NCBI RefSeq assembly: GCF_014196625.1
Contig: NZ_JACIDZ010000011.1
Location: forward strand, 1-64,000
Length of the DNA stretch: 64,000 nucleotides
From: Martelella radicis
Lineage (GTDB): Bacteria; Pseudomonadota; Alphaproteobacteria; Rhizobiales; Rhizobiaceae
Direction of reading: 5' to 3'
Shown here: piece after piece, positions 27,184 to 35,350 of the stretch
Position numbering within the stretch: the stretch's first letter is position 1
How the letters are laid out: the number at the start of each line of letters is the position of its first letter
Notes under the pieces: model-generated
Seen by the model: only the letters and a program-made list of their open reading frames with translations
Databases searched by the model: none
What the model was told of the DNA's origin: nothing
Position numbers and translations under genes: made by a program

Positions 27184-28158
27184 TCACGCAATCGGCGACC
27201 AGAGACGGCCGCGCTTGGCGGCGATATCGAGCCAGACCGCAAGAATGATGATCACCCAGGTGACGACATACTGGACGTAGAACTGCAGGCCGGCGAGCAG
27301 AAGTCCATTCTGGATAAAACCAAGGATCAGCACGCCGATGACGGTCTTGAACACGGTGCCGGATCCGCCGAGCAGCGATGCGCCGCCAAGGATGACGGCC
27401 GCCAGAACCTCCAGTTCCATGCCCTGGCCGACCGTGTTCTGGCTGCCCAGCGAGCGGCTGGCCTGGATGAGGCCGGCGGTCGCCACGCAGAAGGAGGAGA
27501 TCAGATAGGTGAAGAACACGATACGGGCGCGCGGAATGCCGGAAAAGGTTGCCGCGACCCCGTTGCCGCCGACGGCATAGACCTTGCGGCCGAAGGGCGT
27601 CTTGGCGAGCAGCAGGGCAAGCACGATGGCCAGACCCGCGAAGATGACGATCGGGGAGGGGATGCCGAGAATGTCGCCCTGGCCGAAGACGGAAAACCAG
27701 GTGCCTTCCTTGTCGGCGATGTCCATGTTCTTGCCGCCGGAATAGGTCAGCGTCAGCCCGTAGATCGCCGACAGCATGCCCAGCGTGACGATCAGCGAGT
27801 TGAGCCGGAGGTAGCCGATCAGGAAGCCGTTGAAGGCACCGAGCGCCAGCGTCATCGCATACATGGCCGGAATGCCGAGAACCGGGCCGAGCCTGTCATG
27901 CAGGTCGAGCACGACAATGGTGGAAAAGGACATCATCGAACCGACGGACAGGTCGAGATTGCCGCCGATGACGACGAAGGTGACGCCGAGCGCGATGACG
28001 CCCAGAATGGCCGAGGAGCGGATCACGCCCAGAATATTGTCCGGCGCAACAAAGCGCTGGTTGATCAGGGCAAAGCCGATCATGAACACCACGAAGGCGA
28101 TCAGGATCCCTTGCCGGGCCAGCAATGCGCCCACATCTTTTCGCGTAAAATTCGCCAC
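27184..28158 (-). CDS. Sugar ABC transporter permease (RbsC type), first subunit
   Basis: A 324-residue membrane permease with the conserved segments VIGGNLDLSVGSMMSFS and FGRKVYAVGGNGVAATFSGI. It probably starts at GTG (28158), preceded by GGGAGGAG. Having two different RbsC-type permeases in one operon, instead of a homodimer, resembles RhaPQ- and AI-2-type systems. Substrate unknown. Confidence 0.87.
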   Translation of the reverse strand: MANFTRKDVGALLARQGILIAFVVFMIGFALINQRFVAPDNILGVIRSSAILGVIALGVTFVVIGGNLDLSVGSMMSFSTIVVLDLHDRLGPVLGIPAMYAMTLALGAFNGFLIGYLRLNSLIVTLGMLSAIYGLTLTYSGGKNMDIADKEGTWFSVFGQGDILGIPSPIVIFAGLAIVLALLLAKTPFGRKVYAVGGNGVAATFSGIPRARIVFFTYLISSFCVATAGLIQASRSLGSQNTVGQGMELEVLAAVILGGASLLGGSGTVFKTVIGVLILGFIQNGLLLAGLQFYVQYVVTWVIIILAVWLDIAAKRGRLWSPIA

Positions 28159-28228
28159 AAGCTCCTCCCAAAGCTCCGGTTACCAGGCCATTTCGGGCGT
28201 TATCCACCCTCTTTTTCGTGCAGGCAAC

Positions 28229-29026
28229 TCAGACCAGCGTCATGCCGCCGTCGATCATGACCACCTGCCCGGTCATGTAATCGCTGTCGGGCGAGGCGAG
28301 AAAGGTGGTCGTGCCGGTAATGTCGTCCGGCCGGGCCACCTTGCCGCGCAGAATGTCGGCGGAAAATTCGGCCATGGCCTGGCCGGGCTTCTCCGCCGCG
28401 CCGATCTCCATCAGGTCGCGGTCGACCTGTTCCCACATTTCCGTTGCCACCACGCCGGGCGCAAAGCCGGTTACGGTGATGTTGTGTTTGGCCAGATCGC
28501 GCGCGCCGGACTGGATCAGCGATATCACGCCCGCCTTCGATGCGCAGTAGGGGGCGACATTGTCGAAACCCTGCCTGCCGGCGATCGAGGTCGTGTTGAT
28601 GATCTTGCCGCCGGTCTTCTGGCTGATCATCTGCCGCGCCGCCTCCTGCATGCCGATCAGGCAGCCGAGACCGTTGACGGACATGATGAAATTCCAGTTC
28701 TCCTCGGTCACGTCGAGAAAATTCATCGGTCGGTTGACGCCGGCATTGTTGAACTTGACGTCGAGCTTGCCGAAGACCGAGACCGCATGGGCGATCATGG
28801 CGCGCACCTGCTCGCGTTTCGTCACGTCGACGACGGCATGGGTGACCCGCCCGCCGTTTCGCTGCGCCCGCTCGCGATTGTCCTGCGCGACCGCGGCGAT
28901 CTTCTCGGCATTGATGTCGGCAAAGCAGACATCGGCGCCCTCATCCAGAAGCGCTTCGCCGATAGCGCGGCCGATACCGCGCGCCGCTCCCGTCACGATG
29001 CAGGAACGTCCAGAGACACGACCCAC
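28229..29026 (-). CDS. Short-chain dehydrogenase/reductase
   Basis: A 265-residue SDR with the cofactor motif TGAARGIG (12-19), NNAG, catalytic serine in TTSIAG and the YCASK pair. The ending DYMTGQVVMIDGG is typical of classical polyol/acetoin-type SDRs. GTG start at 29026 with GGGAGAGG upstream. Lying between the binding-protein and permease genes, it probably carries out the first oxidation of the imported polyol or sugar. The SDR at 32162, encoded in the opposite operon, shares the ENWxFIMxVN and SDYMTGQ blocks, so the two are paralogues. Confidence 0.85.
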   Translation of the reverse strand: MGRVSGRSCIVTGAARGIGRAIGEALLDEGADVCFADINAEKIAAVAQDNRERAQRNGGRVTHAVVDVTKREQVRAMIAHAVSVFGKLDVKFNNAGVNRPMNFLDVTEENWNFIMSVNGLGCLIGMQEAARQMISQKTGGKIINTTSIAGRQGFDNVAPYCASKAGVISLIQSGARDLAKHNITVTGFAPGVVATEMWEQVDRDLMEIGAAEKPGQAMAEFSADILRGKVARPDDITGTTTFLASPDSDYMTGQVVMIDGGMTLV

Positions 29027-29068
29027 TGAGCCTCTCCCGTCATTTCATGTTTGGTTGGCTGGAAAAGA

Positions 29069-29097
29069 CGGGGCCTGCGGGCTTTTGCCCGGCCCCG
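29069..29097 (-). terminator. Intercistronic hairpin after the binding-protein gene
   Basis: CGGGGC plus CGGGC pair with GCCCG plus GCCCCG around a TTTT loop, with a 3-base bulge on one side. It lies between the solute-binding-protein stop (29117) and the SDR start (29026), without a T tract. Confidence 0.5.
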
Positions 29098-29116
29098 CCG
29101 TAATCAGGCGTAAGGC

Positions 29117-30079
29117 TCAGAACACCGGCTTGGTGAACTGGTCCATATTGTCCTGGGTGATCTTCGGCGTGTCGAAATAGTTGAGGAACGGCACGTCCTT
29201 GCCGTCGAGCACGTCGATTGCCGTCTGCAGCGCGGCCTCGGCGTCATCGACCGGCGACTGGTAGATCGAGCCCCAGTAGTCGCCGTTTTCCATGGCCTCG
29301 TAGCCGACGGAGAAGTTGGTCGCGCCGACGAAGATGATGCCATCGCGGCCGGCGGCCTTGGCGGCGTTGAGCGCGCCGACGCCCATATTGTCGTCGCCGG
29401 CATAGACGCCGTCGATATCGTCATATTTCACCAGGAAGGCTTCCATGACCTTCTGCGACTTCTCGCGGTTCCAGTCACCCGGCTGGGTCTCGACCAGATC
29501 GACATTCGGGCAGACCTCCGGAAGGCGATCCTCAAAGCCTTTGGCGCGCTCGATCGCCGTCGTGTAGCCGGGCTGGCCGGAGATCTGCACGATCTTCGCC
29601 TCGTCGGCGATGCCCATCTCCTTGAACTTGTCGCACATGATCTCGGCCGAGCGCGCGCCCTGGGTGATGTTGTCGGGACCTGAGAACGAAGCGACGAAAT
29701 CGAAGCCGGGTTCGGCGATGTTGGAATTGGTGACGATCACCGGAATTCCGGCCTTGTGGGCCTTACGCACGGCCGGAATCACGGCCTCGCCATTGGTCGG
29801 CCAGATGATGATGGCGTCGACCTTCTGCTGGATCAGGTCTTCCACCTGGGCGATCTGACGGGCGACGTCGCCGCCTGCGTCGAGGACAACGGTTTCGACG
29901 TCGGGATTGGCGTCGGCTGCGTTGATGAAGGCCTGCTCATAGGTCGTCTGATAGCTGTCAACGCCGACATTGTTCTGCGTGATGCCGATCTTGTAGCTCT
30001 CGGCGGATGCGGCGCCTGCAAGGGCGAGCCCCGCAATCGCGGTCGTTGCGGCCAAGGTGAGCCTGGCTGAAAATCTCAT
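29117..30079 (-). CDS. Sugar ABC transporter periplasmic binding protein (ribose/xylose class)
   Basis: A 320-residue periplasmic binding protein (Peripla_BP_4 fold) with a signal peptide (1-25, GAASA|ES). Mature blocks: YKIGITQNNVGVDSYQTTYE, VDAIIIWPTNGEAVIPAVRK and GVYAGDDNMGVGALNA, the pentose/polyol-binding layout. AGGAACGG precedes the ATG at 30079. First gene of the operon running to 23091, and divergent from the unusual regulator at 30290. Ligand unknown. Confidence 0.86.
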   Translation of the reverse strand: MRFSARLTLAATTAIAGLALAGAASAESYKIGITQNNVGVDSYQTTYEQAFINAADANPDVETVVLDAGGDVARQIAQVEDLIQQKVDAIIIWPTNGEAVIPAVRKAHKAGIPVIVTNSNIAEPGFDFVASFSGPDNITQGARSAEIMCDKFKEMGIADEAKIVQISGQPGYTTAIERAKGFEDRLPEVCPNVDLVETQPGDWNREKSQKVMEAFLVKYDDIDGVYAGDDNMGVGALNAAKAAGRDGIIFVGATNFSVGYEAMENGDYWGSIYQSPVDDAEAALQTAIDVLDGKDVPFLNYFDTPKITQDNMDQFTKPVF

Positions 30080-30196
30080 ATTCCGTTCCTCCCAAACGAT
30101 AAAATGGATGCATTGCCTCAGCCCTCCGGCAACCGGTCGGGCCTCTCCCGGGCAATGGGCTTTCATACACCACTAATTCGCTTGCGATGGACCTGC

Positions 30197-30244
30197 CTAA
30201 AATATCCAAAATGAATTTTTAATTATCCGTATTGGATTTTTTAG
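30197..30244. promoter_or_regulatory. Candidate operator in the divergent promoter region
   Basis: CTAAAATATCCAA (30197-30209) and TTGGATTTTTTAG (30232-30244) form a 13-bp inverted repeat with one mismatch, 22 bases apart, two helical turns. The spacer is AT-rich. It lies midway between the binding-protein start (30079) and the regulator start (30290). Confidence 0.55.
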
Positions 30245-30289
30245 CGATATTTCAGGATCGCGGTTTTGGACAAATAGGGAGGAGAGCAA

Positions 30290-32116
30290 ATGGCATCGTC
30301 AACGAGGCGCAGACCGGAGCACGGTTTGCCGGGACAGATGAATCAGGATATCGCACAAAATATTCAAAATGGATATGGCGTTGCCGTGGCCGGCGGGGCG
30401 GAGGCACAGACTTCCGTTTCCGCCGAGCTGGAGGCCGTCGTGCGGTTCATGGAAGATGTGTTGGTGGAGGTCGATGACGCCACCACGCCGAATGCGCCGA
30501 ACCCCTATCTGAATATGAGCCTGCATCTTCTGCGCCGGCATCTGGAAGGGCGGATGGTGATCCCTTCATCGATCATCGCGGCCTCCGGCGTGCCCTATGC
30601 AACGGCGACGCGCAAATTGACCGAACTGCTGGAATCGGGCGCGGTCGAGCAGCGCCCGCGTTCAAAATCCGGCAAGAGCGTTTCGCTGCACCCAAGTCCC
30701 GAAATGCTGGACAATTGGTGCCAGCTTGCCCGCCGCATCCATCGGCTGGCGGCCGTGCGTTTCGGCGCCGACGGCTTCACCCAGGAAAATGCCGATTATT
30801 ACTTCGGTGGTTCCTACCAGCCGGGCAAGATGCTGATCGGTCCGCCGCAGGCGCTGCCGACGCCGATGAAGCTTTCCGGGGGCCTGCGCATTCTCGTCCA
30901 TGGCGACCCGACCTTCATGGTGATGAGCAATCTGAAGCGCCAGTTCGAGCATCTGGTCGGCTGCAATATCCACCAGCGCGCCTTTTCCATCGATCGCCTG
31001 CGCGGCGAGGCGCTGCGCAATGCCGAGCGTGCCGTCAGTCGCTATGACCTGATCGCGGTCGACCTGCCCTGGCTCGGCGAGTTCGTGAAGAAGGGCGTCC
31101 TGCGGCCGCTGCCGTCCATCATGGATCTCGACAGGCTCGATCCCGGCGACTTCCACACGGCCGGCTGGCGCGCCGCCCATTGGGACGGTGTTGCCTATGG
31201 CGTGCCGAGCCAGACGACGCCGGAACTGTTTTTCTATCGCCGCGACCTGTTCGCGGAAGCTGCGCTCGAGCCGCCGGAAACGACGGAAGCCGTGCTCGAG
31301 GCCGCAGCCCGGTTGCATGAGCCGCGCATGGGCGTCTATGGCATTGCCTGGAATGCCGCGCGCGGAACGGCGCTCGGCCACACCTTCATGATGACCTGTG
31401 CCGATTTCGGCCAGCCGATCATCAACCTGAACGAGATCGCCGGCGGCTTCGACGCCGACCATCTGGAGCGCGACGATCTTTTTCCGACGATCGATACGCC
31501 GAAGGCGCTCGAAGCCGCGGAATATCTCCTGGCGCTGATGGAATTCTCGCCGCCCGACATCCTGTCCATGTCCTGGTACGAGCGCGTCCGTCCTTACGCC
31601 GAGGGCAAGGTGGCGATGGCCTATGGCTACACGCTGCTTGCGCCCTATTTCGAGCTCGATCCGCAATCGCCCGCCTTCGGCAATACCGGTTACCTGCCGC
31701 ATCCGCACGGACCGGGCGGCACGCCGATCGCGCCCGTCGGCGGCTATGTCTTCGGCGTCCCCGCCAATCTGCCGGAGGAGCGGGTGGACGAGGCGGTCGA
31801 GGCGCTGGTCGCCTTCACCTCGCCGGAAGCGCAGAAACTTTTCATCCAGAACGGCAGCCGCACCGCGCCGCGCTATTCCGTCGGTTCCGATCCGGAGGTG
31901 CGCCGCCTCTCGCCGATCTTCGAGAGCGTCGACCAGATGTCCTGGCGCGACGAGCTGCAGTTCTGGCCGCGCCCGCCGATCCCTGAGATTTCCGACATCA
32001 TCCAGATCTGCGGCCATGAGCTGCACGACATGCTGCGCGGCATCGTCAGTCCGAAACAGGCCCTTTCACGCGCTCAGACTCGCGCGGAAGAGGCCATGCG
32101 AAAACGCGTCACATAG
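30290..32116 (+). CDS. Cytoplasmic winged-helix / solute-binding-protein fusion regulator
   Basis: A 608-residue protein of unusual make-up. Residues about 75-135 look like a MarR/IclR-type winged helix (IPSSIIAASGVPYATATRKL as recognition helix, then a basic wing SKSGKSVSLHP). Residues 197-600 resemble a family 1 ABC solute-binding protein (AHWDGVAYGVPSQTTPELFF, EGKVAMAYGYTLLAP, YVFGVPANLPEE). There is no signal peptide; the N terminus is polar, so the protein should stay in the cytoplasm. GGGAGGAG precedes the ATG. It is divergent from a sugar ABC operon and heads a catabolic operon. I infer a transcription factor that uses a captured solute-binding domain as its ligand sensor. Confidence 0.72.
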   Translation: MASSTRRRPEHGLPGQMNQDIAQNIQNGYGVAVAGGAEAQTSVSAELEAVVRFMEDVLVEVDDATTPNAPNPYLNMSLHLLRRHLEGRMVIPSSIIAASGVPYATATRKLTELLESGAVEQRPRSKSGKSVSLHPSPEMLDNWCQLARRIHRLAAVRFGADGFTQENADYYFGGSYQPGKMLIGPPQALPTPMKLSGGLRILVHGDPTFMVMSNLKRQFEHLVGCNIHQRAFSIDRLRGEALRNAERAVSRYDLIAVDLPWLGEFVKKGVLRPLPSIMDLDRLDPGDFHTAGWRAAHWDGVAYGVPSQTTPELFFYRRDLFAEAALEPPETTEAVLEAAARLHEPRMGVYGIAWNAARGTALGHTFMMTCADFGQPIINLNEIAGGFDADHLERDDLFPTIDTPKALEAAEYLLALMEFSPPDILSMSWYERVRPYAEGKVAMAYGYTLLAPYFELDPQSPAFGNTGYLPHPHGPGGTPIAPVGGYVFGVPANLPEERVDEAVEALVAFTSPEAQKLFIQNGSRTAPRYSVGSDPEVRRLSPIFESVDQMSWRDELQFWPRPPIPEISDIIQICGHELHDMLRGIVSPKQALSRAQTRAEEAMRKRVT

Positions 32117-32161
32117 GCTCTTTGCAAAGTCAAAGGGTCGGTCAACACGGGAGGAGAGACC

Positions 32162-32968
32162 ATGGACCCCAATCGCCTCAAAGGCAAAAACATCCTGATC
32201 ACCGGCGGCGCCCAGGGCATGGGCGCAACCAACGCCGAGCATTTCGCCGAGCAGGGCGCCAATGTCTGCATCGGGGATCTTGACCTCGAACTGGGCAAGG
32301 CGCTCGCCGACAAGATCAACGCCGCCGGCAACGGCCGGGCGATTGCGGTGAAGATGGATGTGACGAGCCGCGATGACAATGAGGCAGCGGTTGCCGCCAC
32401 AGTCGAGGCCTTCGGCATGATCAATGTCGGCCTGTTCAATGCCGGGGTCAACAAGCCGAAATTCTTCATGGACATTGATGAGGACAATTGGGACTTCATC
32501 ATGAACGTCAACACCAAGGGCATGTGGCTCGGCATGCAGGCCGTGGCCCGGCAGATGATCAAGCAGGGCAAGCAGGAGCATGTCTACAAGTTGATCAATG
32601 TCGGCTCGGTCGCGTCGCGCAAACCCCTTTACGATGTGACGGTCTACTGCACCTCGAAATATGGCTGCCTGGCGCTCACCCATTGCGGCGCGGTGACGCT
32701 TGCCGAGCACAATATCACCGTCAACGGCTATGCGCCGGGCGTGGTCAAGACGCCGCTCTGGGCGCAGCTCGACAAGGATCTGGTCGAGATGGGTTTCAAG
32801 CAGAAGGAAGGCCAGGCATTCGAAGACCTCGCGGAGAATGCCCTGGCGCTGAAGAAGGTCTCCTATCCCGACGACGTGAAGGGCACGGCCGCATTCCTCG
32901 CCAGCCACGACAGCGACTACATGACCGGCCAGATGATCCATATCGATGGCGGCTGGGTGATCCAGTAG
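32162..32968 (+). CDS. Short-chain dehydrogenase/reductase
   Basis: A 268-residue SDR: cofactor motif TGGAQGMG, FNAG in place of NNAG, catalytic serine in NVGSVAS, and the YCTSK pair. C terminus HDSDYMTGQMIHIDGGW. It resembles sorbitol, galactitol or acetoin/butanediol dehydrogenases. GGGAGGAG precedes the ATG. Second gene of the operon headed by the fusion regulator, and a paralogue of the SDR at 28229 in the divergent operon. The pair could catalyse successive oxidations of one substrate. Confidence 0.85.
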   Translation: MDPNRLKGKNILITGGAQGMGATNAEHFAEQGANVCIGDLDLELGKALADKINAAGNGRAIAVKMDVTSRDDNEAAVAATVEAFGMINVGLFNAGVNKPKFFMDIDEDNWDFIMNVNTKGMWLGMQAVARQMIKQGKQEHVYKLINVGSVASRKPLYDVTVYCTSKYGCLALTHCGAVTLAEHNITVNGYAPGVVKTPLWAQLDKDLVEMGFKQKEGQAFEDLAENALALKKVSYPDDVKGTAAFLASHDSDYMTGQMIHIDGGWVIQ

Positions 32969-33044
32969 CGCCGCAAAACCTGCTTCTCTGACCATTCATT
33001 TCAACCGAGCAGGCAGGCGATCGCGCTGCCTGAGGGAGGATTTC

Positions 33045-34343
33045 ATGAACCGTGCACTGACACCCAATGTGCTCACCCCGCAGGACCTTCAGCCCAACTG
33101 GAACTGGGAGGGCCGCCTGCCCGCCTGGGGCCATACGTCCGTCGATTTCGAACGTCGCGTCGATCACGACCGGCTGAGGCGCTACCGCCTGTCGCGCACC
33201 CGCCAGGCGCTTAAGAACAGCGATGCCGGCTCGCTGTTGCTCTTCGATGTCAACAATATCCGCTATGTCTCCGCCACCAAGATCGGCGAGTGGGAACGCG
33301 ACAAGATGTGCCGCTTCTGCCTGCTGACGGGCGATGACGCGCCTTACGTCTGGGATTTTGGCTCCGCCGCCGTGCATCACCGCAAGTTCTCCGACTGGCT
33401 GGTGCCGGATCATTGCCGTGCGGGCGTCGTCGGCATGCGCGGCACCATTCCGCCCTCCTTCGGGCTGATGAAAAAATATGCCGAGGAGATCGCCGGTCTC
33501 ATCCGCGATGCCGGCATGGCGGACATGCCGGTCGGCGTCGATTATGCCGAAACCGCCATGTTCGAGGCGCTGAAGGCTGCAGGCATCAACGTGGTCGACG
33601 GCCAGCAGATCATGCTGTCGGCGCGCGAGATCAAGAACTGGGACGAGATCCAGCTTCTGACCCAGGCCGCCAGCATGGTCGACGGCGTCTATCACATGAT
33701 CTACGAGGAGCTGAAACCGGGCGTGCGCGAAAACGAGATCGTCGCGCTGTCCAACAAGATGCTCTACGAAATGGGATCGGATGACGTCGAGGCGATCAAC
33801 GCCATTTCCGGCGAGCGCTGCAATCCGCATCCGCACAATTTCACCGACAGACTTTTCCGGCCCGGCGACCAGGCCTTCTTCGATATCCTCCAGAGCTATC
33901 AGGGCTACCGCACCTGCTACTACCGCACTTTCAATATCGGCCGCTCGACGCCTGCCCAGGTCGATGCCTATGTGAAGGCGCGTGAATGGATCGATGCGTC
34001 GATCGCGCTGATCAAGCCGGGCGTGACCACCGATGTCGTGGCCAAGGCATGGCCGAAGGCGGAAGAATTCGGCTTCCCGGACGAACTGTCCGCTTTCGGC
34101 CTGCAATTTGGCCACGGTCTCGGCCTTGCGCTGCACGAGCGCCCGATCATCTCGCGGGCGGTCTCGCTCGACAATCCGATGGAAATCCAGACCGGCATGG
34201 TCTTCGCGCTGGAGACCTATTGCCCGGCCGCCGATGGCTTCTCCGCCGCCCGCATCGAGGAGGAGGTCGTCGTCACCGACAAGGGGTGTGAGGTCATCTC
34301 GCTGTTTCCGGCAGAAGAACTGCCCATCGCCAACCGGTATTGA
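33045..34343 (+). CDS. M24 (creatinase/aminopeptidase-fold) protein with altered metal site
   Basis: A 432-residue protein with an N-terminal creatinase-like domain (to about residue 190) and a C-terminal pita-bread domain. The usual five metal ligands D-D-H-E-E appear as D280, C291, H357, E390 and E406: the second aspartate is replaced by cysteine in the block GYRTCYYRT. Creatinase itself uses this fold without metal, and DMSP lyase DddP shows it can serve non-peptidase chemistry, so peptidase activity should not be assumed. Its place before E1/E2 genes suggests a small-molecule C-N or C-O hydrolase or lyase. Function unknown. Confidence 0.7.
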   Translation: MNRALTPNVLTPQDLQPNWNWEGRLPAWGHTSVDFERRVDHDRLRRYRLSRTRQALKNSDAGSLLLFDVNNIRYVSATKIGEWERDKMCRFCLLTGDDAPYVWDFGSAAVHHRKFSDWLVPDHCRAGVVGMRGTIPPSFGLMKKYAEEIAGLIRDAGMADMPVGVDYAETAMFEALKAAGINVVDGQQIMLSAREIKNWDEIQLLTQAASMVDGVYHMIYEELKPGVRENEIVALSNKMLYEMGSDDVEAINAISGERCNPHPHNFTDRLFRPGDQAFFDILQSYQGYRTCYYRTFNIGRSTPAQVDAYVKAREWIDASIALIKPGVTTDVVAKAWPKAEEFGFPDELSAFGLQFGHGLGLALHERPIISRAVSLDNPMEIQTGMVFALETYCPAADGFSAARIEEEVVVTDKGCEVISLFPAEELPIANRY

Positions 34344-34354
34344 GGCGGGATGTC

Positions 34355-35338
34355 ATGAGCGCTTCAGACAACAAGCATAACCGCGAGGACTATCTGCGCA
34401 TGTACCGGCAGATGGTCCGCATCCGCACCTTCGAGGATAATGCCAACCAGCTTTATCTCTCCGCCAAGATGCCGGGGCTGACGCATATGTATTCCGGCGA
34501 GGAGGCGGTTGCCGTCGGCATCTGCGAGGCGTTGACCGACAGCGACCGGATCACCTCCACCCATCGCGGCCACGGCCATTGCGTTGCCAAGGGGGCGGAG
34601 TTTCAGGCGATGTTCTGCGAACTCCTCGGCAAGGAGGAAGGCTATTGCCGGGGCAAGGGCGGATCGATGCATATCGCCGATCAGAGCCACGGCAATCTCG
34701 GCGCCAATGCCATCGTCGGCGGCTCCATGGGCATTGCCACCGGGTCGGCGCTCCGGGCGAAGCTGCAGAAATCCGACGACGTGACGGTCTGCTTCTTCGG
34801 CGACGGGGCGACGGCGCAGGGTCTTCTGTACGAGGTGATGAACATGGCGGCGCTTTGGAACCTGCCGGTGATCTATGCCTGCGAGAACAACGGCTATTCG
34901 GAGTATACGAAAACGGCCGAGATCGCCGCCGGTTCGATCACCGACCGGGCGCGGGCCTTCGGCTTCGAGGCCTTCGAGGTCGACGGTCAGGATGTGCTCG
35001 CCGTCAACGAGCTTGCCCGCGAACTTGCCGGGCGTTGCCGGCGGGGCGAGGGGCCGTTCTTCATCGAGCTTCAGACCTATCGCTATCACGGCCACCATGT
35101 GGGCGACATCAACCGCGAATATTACCGCTCCAAGGCCGAGGAGAAGGAGTGGAAGGAAAACCGCGATCCGATCGAGAAATTCTCGAAGTGGCTGACCGGC
35201 GAGGGGATCGCCTCGAAGGAAGAGCTTGAGAGCCTGAAAAGCGAGATCCGGGACGATGCCGCTGCCGCCGTCGACTATGCGCTGAAGGCGAAATACCCGG
35301 ACGCGCGCGAAGTCGACATGCATGTCTTTGCGGACTGA
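34355..35338 (+). CDS. 2-oxoacid/acetoin dehydrogenase E1 component, alpha subunit
   Basis: A 327-residue thiamine-diphosphate-dependent E1 alpha subunit (PdhA/AcoA family). The TPP motif runs from GDGATAQGLLYE to CENN (about residues 149-181), with the phosphorylation-loop-like segment RYHGHHVGD. With E1 beta it decarboxylates a 2-oxoacid or cleaves acetoin and transfers the acyl group to a lipoyl domain. The ATG at 34355 follows GGCGGGA; a TTG at 34340 would overlap the M24 stop. Acetoin or another hydroxyketone is favoured by the neighbouring SDR and aldehyde dehydrogenase, but this is inference. Confidence 0.86.
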   Translation: MSASDNKHNREDYLRMYRQMVRIRTFEDNANQLYLSAKMPGLTHMYSGEEAVAVGICEALTDSDRITSTHRGHGHCVAKGAEFQAMFCELLGKEEGYCRGKGGSMHIADQSHGNLGANAIVGGSMGIATGSALRAKLQKSDDVTVCFFGDGATAQGLLYEVMNMAALWNLPVIYACENNGYSEYTKTAEIAAGSITDRARAFGFEAFEVDGQDVLAVNELARELAGRCRRGEGPFFIELQTYRYHGHHVGDINREYYRSKAEEKEWKENRDPIEKFSKWLTGEGIASKEELESLKSEIRDDAAAAVDYALKAKYPDAREVDMHVFAD

Positions 35339-35350
35339 GGAGGAAAACCC

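Noticed and set aside
33045-34343. DMSP lyase DddP
   Set aside because: The fold and N-terminal layout are similar, but the DddP metal set includes the second aspartate, which is cysteine here, and no DMSP-related gene is near. Left as an M24 protein of unknown function.
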